A stretch of 9,423 nt of DNA from an uncultured Porphyromonadaceae bacterium (lineage in GTDB: Bacteria > Bacteroidota > Bacteroidia > Bacteroidales > Muribaculaceae), in NCBI GenBank assembly GCA_947176355.1, contig CAMWQY010000085.1:1-9423 (forward strand), written 5' to 3'. A program made the position numbers and the translations under genes. The notes beneath the pieces are model-generated. The model worked only from the letters and a program-made list of their open reading frames with translations, was not told where the DNA came from and searched no databases. The stretch's first letter is position 1. Each line of letters opens with the position of its first letter. This document shows positions 5,670 through 9,423 of the stretch, piece after piece.

Positions 5670-7073
5670 TTAATCAATATTCCAATAGGCACTTATATCC
5701 CCATCTAATGCATCTAATATTGAAGAATTATCAACTTCGTATACTATTCTTTGATATTTACTTGGATGAGCAAGTCTATCCAAATCATCAACACACCAAT
5801 AGTATTCTTCAGTGAACTGTTCATCACATCTTTTTCCCAATCTAATGAATGATCCAATTTTTTGCTTAATTTGATCATTGATATACTTAACAATCCCTTT
5901 ATATAAGGCTATCGAGGATAAAGTCGATTTTTTAGAATCAATGGGACGGATTTTAAGTGCGCCATCGTCAAATAAATTATCTACCACCTCTGTTGGGATA
6001 TTTTCAAAAGCTAAAAGATGATGTTCCATAGCGTAGTCGTATCCCAACCATCCATTATTAAGATCTATTAATCTTCCATACATTTTATTTTCATATGGAC
6101 TATTTGGGAAATTAGGATATGTCTTAAAAGCAAACACCCAATCATTTTCTGGACGAGTTATATATTCATAGGAGCAGGGTATGACCAACTTCCCATCTCT
6201 CACTAATCCTATTGACCCATTATTCAGTGCAATGGCGTACTCTTTATCAATTGAGAGGATAAAATCAAAATACGGAGTAATCTTTCTTTGTTTGAGAAAA
6301 ATGCATGCAAATCTCTTATCTTTCTTCACTCGAATAATATTCTCTGATATAACCTCTACAGTATCAAAAATGGCTTCTCCCGCTAAATCTAACATCAAGG
6401 AAGTCTGGGTATATGCTGTTTCTCGATCTTTAATATCTTTAATAAACGATGTTGGATAATACCTTCCACCAATTTTAGTCATACTTACTTTAACAGGACT
6501 CACTACAGTTCCTTTTTCTTCATGATATCGTCCATTGATATCAAAAGGGTATCCAAAATTATCATTCAAGATTATCCAATTACCAGAGCTATCACTTTTT
6601 GAGAACTTTGCTGTGAAAGATTCATTAACGCTAGGATATAAACTCCATTCTCTTCCAAATAAGAAAAGGTACATTTGAGTTCTCCTATCATATTTACATT
6701 CATCAAATCCTCCAAATAACAACTCTCCTTGACAGTCATACAAGTCATATATGCCTGTATACACTTCTTCTGATTCTTTCTTTATTAACCTATAATCCGA
6801 AGAATCCAACCCTTGAAAAAATTTCCCGTCTCTACCACATATAAAATGCACAGACTTACGAGGCAGTTTTAAAGTTTTAATCAGGTCGTACTTTAATGGG
6901 ATTATTACCATCCCATTAGAGTCAATACATCCATAATGTCCATTAGACATTACGATGGCAAATTCGCTTGATACTCTTTGAGCGAAGTTATATTTCTTTA
7001 TTAATATAGGCTCACCGCTCTTATCAAGTCGATATAATTTTTTATTTTTAACAATCCATTTAGATCTATTCAT
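5670..7073 (-). CDS. WG-repeat-like protein of unknown function
   Basis: 467 residues with no signal peptide or membrane segment, so probably cytoplasmic. Several stretches have the rhythm of WG (beta) repeats, where a strand ending in G is followed by a turn and V-I-P-x-x-Y: 38-63 (FAIVMSNGHYGCIDSNGM then VIIPLKYD) and 279-304 (YAIALNNGSIGLVRDGKL then VIPCSYEYI) are the best. Weaker copies occur near 105-125 and 226-241. The last 90 residues (about 375-467) are different: a helical, lysine-rich part and an acidic tail with several Trp and Tyr, perhaps a separate domain. The gene is AT-rich and stands alone on the minus strand, with no neighbour close enough for an operon. In other bacteria WG repeats are thought to bind partners, but no activity is known. 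I do not recognise a specific family; membership of the island's cargo is inferred from position. Confidence 0.88.
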   Translation of the reverse strand: MNRSKWIVKNKKLYRLDKSGEPILIKKYNFAQRVSSEFAIVMSNGHYGCIDSNGMVIIPLKYDLIKTLKLPRKSVHFICGRDGKFFQGLDSSDYRLIKKESEEVYTGIYDLYDCQGELLFGGFDECKYDRRTQMYLFLFGREWSLYPSVNESFTAKFSKSDSSGNWIILNDNFGYPFDINGRYHEEKGTVVSPVKVSMTKIGGRYYPTSFIKDIKDRETAYTQTSLMLDLAGEAIFDTVEVISENIIRVKKDKRFACIFLKQRKITPYFDFILSIDKEYAIALNNGSIGLVRDGKLVIPCSYEYITRPENDWVFAFKTYPNFPNSPYENKMYGRLIDLNNGWLGYDYAMEHHLLAFENIPTEVVDNLFDDGALKIRPIDSKKSTLSSIALYKGIVKYINDQIKQKIGSFIRLGKRCDEQFTEEYYWCVDDLDRLAHPSKYQRIVYEVDNSSILDALDGDISAYWNID

Positions 7074-7464
7074 TACATATATTCGATTACGGCATCATTA
7101 AATAAACTGGTTAGATATTCTATTTTCATTATAATTAACAATTTTTTACTATATATATTTTAAAAAACTGTATCTTTCCTCTAAAAGGTATTGGGGTTAC
7201 TTCTTTACAAAAACATGTACATAAGGGCATAATAAATTACTATTGTTAGCGAGAGAGCATTATATATCAATGCTTCCCATCATTGACAGTAAATGTATCT
7301 GGAATTACGCAGTTTTACTCTACGGACTTGTGTACCACTCGTTGTTTACGTCTAATGTACTCTACAAATGTCGCTCGCACGTGGCCCTCAACTCTTTCTG
7401 GGAAGACCTTGTATTGGCTTCTATCAGATTCATGACTTCCTAGGTCTGTCTCTATACGATGAGA
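7074..7464. other. Intergenic stretch without a supported gene
   Basis: About 390 bases, very AT-rich next to the WG-repeat-like start (7074-7170), then more mixed. Short open frames exist on both strands but none has a recognisable motif. On the minus strand, the frame of the decayed sequence to the right can be read on past its stop (for example VEGHVRATFVEYIRRKQRVV around 7320-7390), so part of this stretch may be the eroded tail of the same former gene. I found no good TAnnTTTG box for the gene starting at 7073. Confidence 0.5.
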
Positions 7465-7751
7465 TCAATATCTCAGAAGTATCCCGTCTCCGTACCTGTG
7501 ACTAAGACACTTTATGTTAATAGATGTACGTCCATGCATCAGAACCAGCAACTCCTCAGAATCACTTTCCCTATCACTAATTGCCTTGATCTTCTGATAG
7601 ATTTTCGGGGCTATCGTTCTAACATAATTTCCAACCTGAAGCCATTCCTCTGAAGAGACCAACTTATTATTGGTATTGTTTACCATGCCATCGTTAAAGG
7701 TCTTTATGCGGTAGTTCAGCTTATGCATATTCAGAACATGAGAAAATGTAT

Positions 7752-7834
7752 GAAGCTGTCATTAACCATTACAAGGCTTGGCATTTCGCTATCTACAAGA
7801 TGCCATTGATATCACTTTGTGGCCTGACAGCTTC
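7752..7834. repeat. Inverted repeat GAAGCTGTCA ... TGACAGCTTC
   Basis: Perfect 10-bp arms at 7752-7761 and 7825-7834 enclose 63 bases, which contain a smaller inverted pair GGCAT (7780-7784) / ATGCC (7800-7804). A branched RNA fold is possible. It falls inside the decayed minus-strand region and has no T run, so it is not a terminator. Confidence 0.5.
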
Positions 7835-8000
7835 CTAATGGAATATGGACAGATAACCTAAGTTCCATAGACTTGTAGAGCTGGTTTCACACAGGTATTT
7901 ATTAGAATACGACACCATGCTTTGTGTCCTCAGACACACCGTGGTCTAGTATGTAGTCCACAACTGACGGATTTCCATCGTGAACTCTCCATCTCGCTTA

Positions 8001-8027
8001 ATACAAAGATAAACGCAATCTTTGTAT
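8001..8027. repeat. Inverted repeat ATACAAAGAT / ATCTTTGTAT
   Basis: Perfect 10-bp arms at 8001-8010 and 8018-8027 with a 7-base loop. The minus strand of the left arm contains TATCTTTG (8011-8004), an exact -7 type box, with CTTG about 20 bases before it. It could be a promoter with an overlapping operator for something on the minus strand, but it also falls inside the 38-codon frame starting at 8062, so the two readings compete. Confidence 0.4.
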
Positions 8028-8186
8028 ACATCAAGAAAAACTACAATTCTTGGTCTATCCATAAAACTGTTATATATATTACTTCATTTTTATAAAATTG
8101 AGATATTGTACAACCTGCTGAGGCGGAAAATTCATGTTGGTCTTGTTTTTTTATTACATCGGTGCAAAATTCTCGCTATTTTTATG

Positions 8187-8194
8187 TAATTTTG
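8187..8194 (+). promoter_or_regulatory. Probable -7 promoter box of the SIR2-like gene
   Basis: TAATTTTG matches TAnnTTTG exactly. A transcript starting a few bases downstream (near 8201) would leave almost no leader for the ATG at 8205 but about 25 nt for the ATG at 8226, which supports the later start. No clear TTTG is seen at the -33 position, so the promoter may be weak or need an activator. Confidence 0.5.
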
Positions 8195-8225
8195 TAATCT
8201 TAAAATGACTTTTACAATAACAAAT

Positions 8226-9371
8226 ATGAAATATAACAAAACAATATTTTTTCTTGGTGCCGGTTTCTCTAAAGATGCCGGAGGTCCCATTCAAAATGAG
8301 ATTATCCAAAATATCCTTAGTTCGGATTTTTATGAGCATTTTTCAGATAATGAGGATGTGGTGAAATCCATTGATGAGTTTAAGGAGTTCCTTAGAAAAG
8401 AATTGCTGTTATCCGACGAAAAGTTTTCCAAGATTGCGTTAGAAGATGTTTTTACGCCCATTGACAGATGTATTTCACAAGGTTTGTCGTTAGGTTCATA
8501 TTCTGCAAAAAGCTTAATGGATTTAAGAGAAAAACTACATCTGTTAATGGCCCGCTCCATTCAATACGGTGTGGATTTTCGAGGTCATAGTAAAAATTAT
8601 ATCACAAAATTCGCTCATTATATCAATTCCATTGCAAAACAAAGGATTGTAAATCCGGAATTGGATGGCATAGGAATAATCACAACAAATTGGGATATTT
8701 TGTTAGACAATAGTCTGTATGATTTAACAAGGTATGAGTCTCAAAATCTCTGTAAAGGAGATTTCCTACATGGACCAATTGCAGTTGTGGATTACTGCTG
8801 TTATATTAGTTCCTTAGATAATGATCCATTTATCAAACCCGGATTGTTGGCGTTGGGTAGAAGTGGATATAACATAAAATATCTCAAGCTTCATGGTTCA
8901 ATGAATTGGCTTCACTGCCCCATATGCCAAAGAATGTATGTAAAGTTCGGTGAAAAGACTATGTTTGAGACTAAATACTGTAAACATTGTAAGTCTAATT
9001 ATAACCTTGGAAACAAAGCTGCGTCTATTAGACTTAAAGGTAACCTCATCTTACCAACCTTTCTCAAAGATTTAAGCAATATTCAAATCCGACTTATATG
9101 GCAAAATGCAGGGATAGAATTATCTGAAGCCTCAAAAGTAGTTTTTATTGGGTATTCACTTCCAGCAGCGGACTTTGAAATACGTCAGCTATTATCTAGA
9201 TTTATACGAAAAGACGCAGAAATTGAGACTGTGTTTCACCCATCTGCAAAACAAGAAGAAATTGATCGATATAAAATATTTTTTGGAGATAGGCAATTTA
9301 CCGAAAAACGCATGACAGTGAGTGAATATGTTGATAGTCTATTCTCCGGGACTCCATTAGAAAATAAATAA
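8226..9371 (+). CDS. SIR2-like NAD-binding protein, probable defence-associated NADase
   Basis: 381 residues from the ATG at 8226; an upstream ATG at 8205 would add seven residues but leaves no room after the likely promoter. The signatures of a SIR2-type Rossmann fold are in order: FFLGAGFSKDAGGP (8-21, the GAGxS nucleotide loop), LEDVFTPID (72-80), IITTNWDILLDN (151-162) with Asn155, KLHGSMNW (221-228) with the catalytic-type His223, and FIGYSLPAADFEIRQLL (307-323). A zinc motif CPIC (231-234) ... CKHC (252-255) lies between them as in true sirtuins. The whole protein is this one domain, with no membrane, TIR or HerA part. SIR2-like proteins of this sort act in several antiphage systems by destroying NAD on infection; others are deacetylases, and the sequence does not separate these. 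It is AT-rich and sits in a probable island, and no partner follows on the same strand. Confidence 0.93.
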   Translation: MKYNKTIFFLGAGFSKDAGGPIQNEIIQNILSSDFYEHFSDNEDVVKSIDEFKEFLRKELLLSDEKFSKIALEDVFTPIDRCISQGLSLGSYSAKSLMDLREKLHLLMARSIQYGVDFRGHSKNYITKFAHYINSIAKQRIVNPELDGIGIITTNWDILLDNSLYDLTRYESQNLCKGDFLHGPIAVVDYCCYISSLDNDPFIKPGLLALGRSGYNIKYLKLHGSMNWLHCPICQRMYVKFGEKTMFETKYCKHCKSNYNLGNKAASIRLKGNLILPTFLKDLSNIQIRLIWQNAGIELSEASKVVFIGYSLPAADFEIRQLLSRFIRKDAEIETVFHPSAKQEEIDRYKIFFGDRQFTEKRMTVSEYVDSLFSGTPLENK

Positions 9372-9378
9372 AACAAAA

Positions 9379-9409
9379 CCCGATAGCTTGATATACAGGG
9401 GCTACCGGG
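9379..9409 (-). terminator. Terminator of a minus-strand gene beyond the right edge
   Basis: CCCGATAGCT (9379-9388) pairs with GGCTACCGGG (9400-9409) with one A/C mismatch and one T-G pair. Read on the minus strand, the stem is followed at once by TTTTGTTTTATTTATTTT. On the plus strand it has no T run. So it should end a convergent transcript from the right, although it starts only 7 nt after the SIR2-like stop and may serve both. Confidence 0.7.
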
Positions 9410-9423
9410 ATTCAACACTGCAA

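Larger units (their letters stand above)
7465..8062 (-). pseudogene. Decayed minus-strand coding sequence, possibly a regulator remnant
   Basis: Protein-like pieces appear in successive minus-strand frames broken by stops and shifts. A 38-codon frame starts at ATG 8062 (MDRPRIVVFLDVYKDCVYLC...). The next piece lies in another frame (DGNPSVVDYILDHGVSEDTK, about 7980-7920), then WHLVDSEMPSLVMVNDSF (about 7810-7760). The longest is an 87-codon frame from 7728 to 7465 with EEWLQVGNYVRTIAPKIYQK followed by KIKAISDRESDSEELLVLM. That last piece resembles the helical segment with a W, a P and a late S/T-x-x-E that precedes the helix-turn-helix at the end of many Bacteroidota TPR/LuxR-like regulators, but the resemblance is weak. 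No intact frame spans the region. It could instead be non-coding DNA that happens to be open in places. Confidence 0.35.

Noticed and set aside
9236..9418. A 60-codon minus-strand frame at the right edge
   Set aside because: It lies antisense to the end of the SIR2-like gene and crosses the minus-strand terminator hairpin; no motif supports it.

Overview
The window looks like Bacteroidales (Bacteroides, Muribaculaceae or a relative). The reasons are a promoter of the Bacteroidota type (TTTG, 20 bases, TAnnTTTG) in front of the tRNA, starts with little or no Shine-Dalgarno sequence, lipoproteins with SPII signals beside a BtuB-like TonB-dependent receptor, and an integrase of the Bacteroidota arm-binding type. 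I cannot name the species from the sequence.

Layout. (1) Bases 1-2630, minus strand, moderate GC, probably core chromosome: a tight four-gene run reading right to left. It encodes an FKBP-type prolyl isomerase with an FklB/Mip-like N-terminal domain, a second FKBP that is a lipoprotein, a small calycin-like lipoprotein, and the first 313 or so residues of a TonB-dependent receptor cut by the window edge. Spacings are 16 nt, a TAATG overlap, and 4 nt. (2) Bases 2785-2980, plus strand: a tRNA-Arg(TCT) with its own promoter, an encoded CCA and a strong intrinsic terminator. (3) Bases 3157-5002: a tyrosine recombinase directly downstream of the tRNA, convergent with two small overlapping MerR/excisionase-like helix-turn-helix genes. 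This is the usual head of an integrated Bacteroidales element, so the tRNA 3' end is the probable attachment site and the sequence to its right is probably island. (4) Bases 5003-5669: a long intergenic stretch with a cluster of perfect AT-rich palindromes, short repeats of CCCAACTTT, a possible tiny membrane protein and a long hairpin. (5) Bases 5670-7073, minus strand: a 467-residue WG-repeat-like protein of unknown function. (6) Bases 7074-8225: about 1.15 kb with no intact gene, holding what reads as a decayed minus-strand coding sequence. (7) Bases 8226-9371, plus strand: a SIR2-like protein with all NAD-binding signatures and a four-cysteine zinc motif. A minus-strand terminator behind it shows that a convergent gene lies beyond the right edge.

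How it fits together. The left operon probably serves envelope protein folding and outer-membrane uptake. The right part looks like a mobile island whose cargo is AT-rich and includes a stand-alone SIR2-like protein, a family often seen in antiphage (NAD-depleting) systems, and a WG-repeat-like protein. That these two form one defence system is a hypothesis only: they are on opposite strands and separated by decayed DNA. The right end of the island is not visible in the window.
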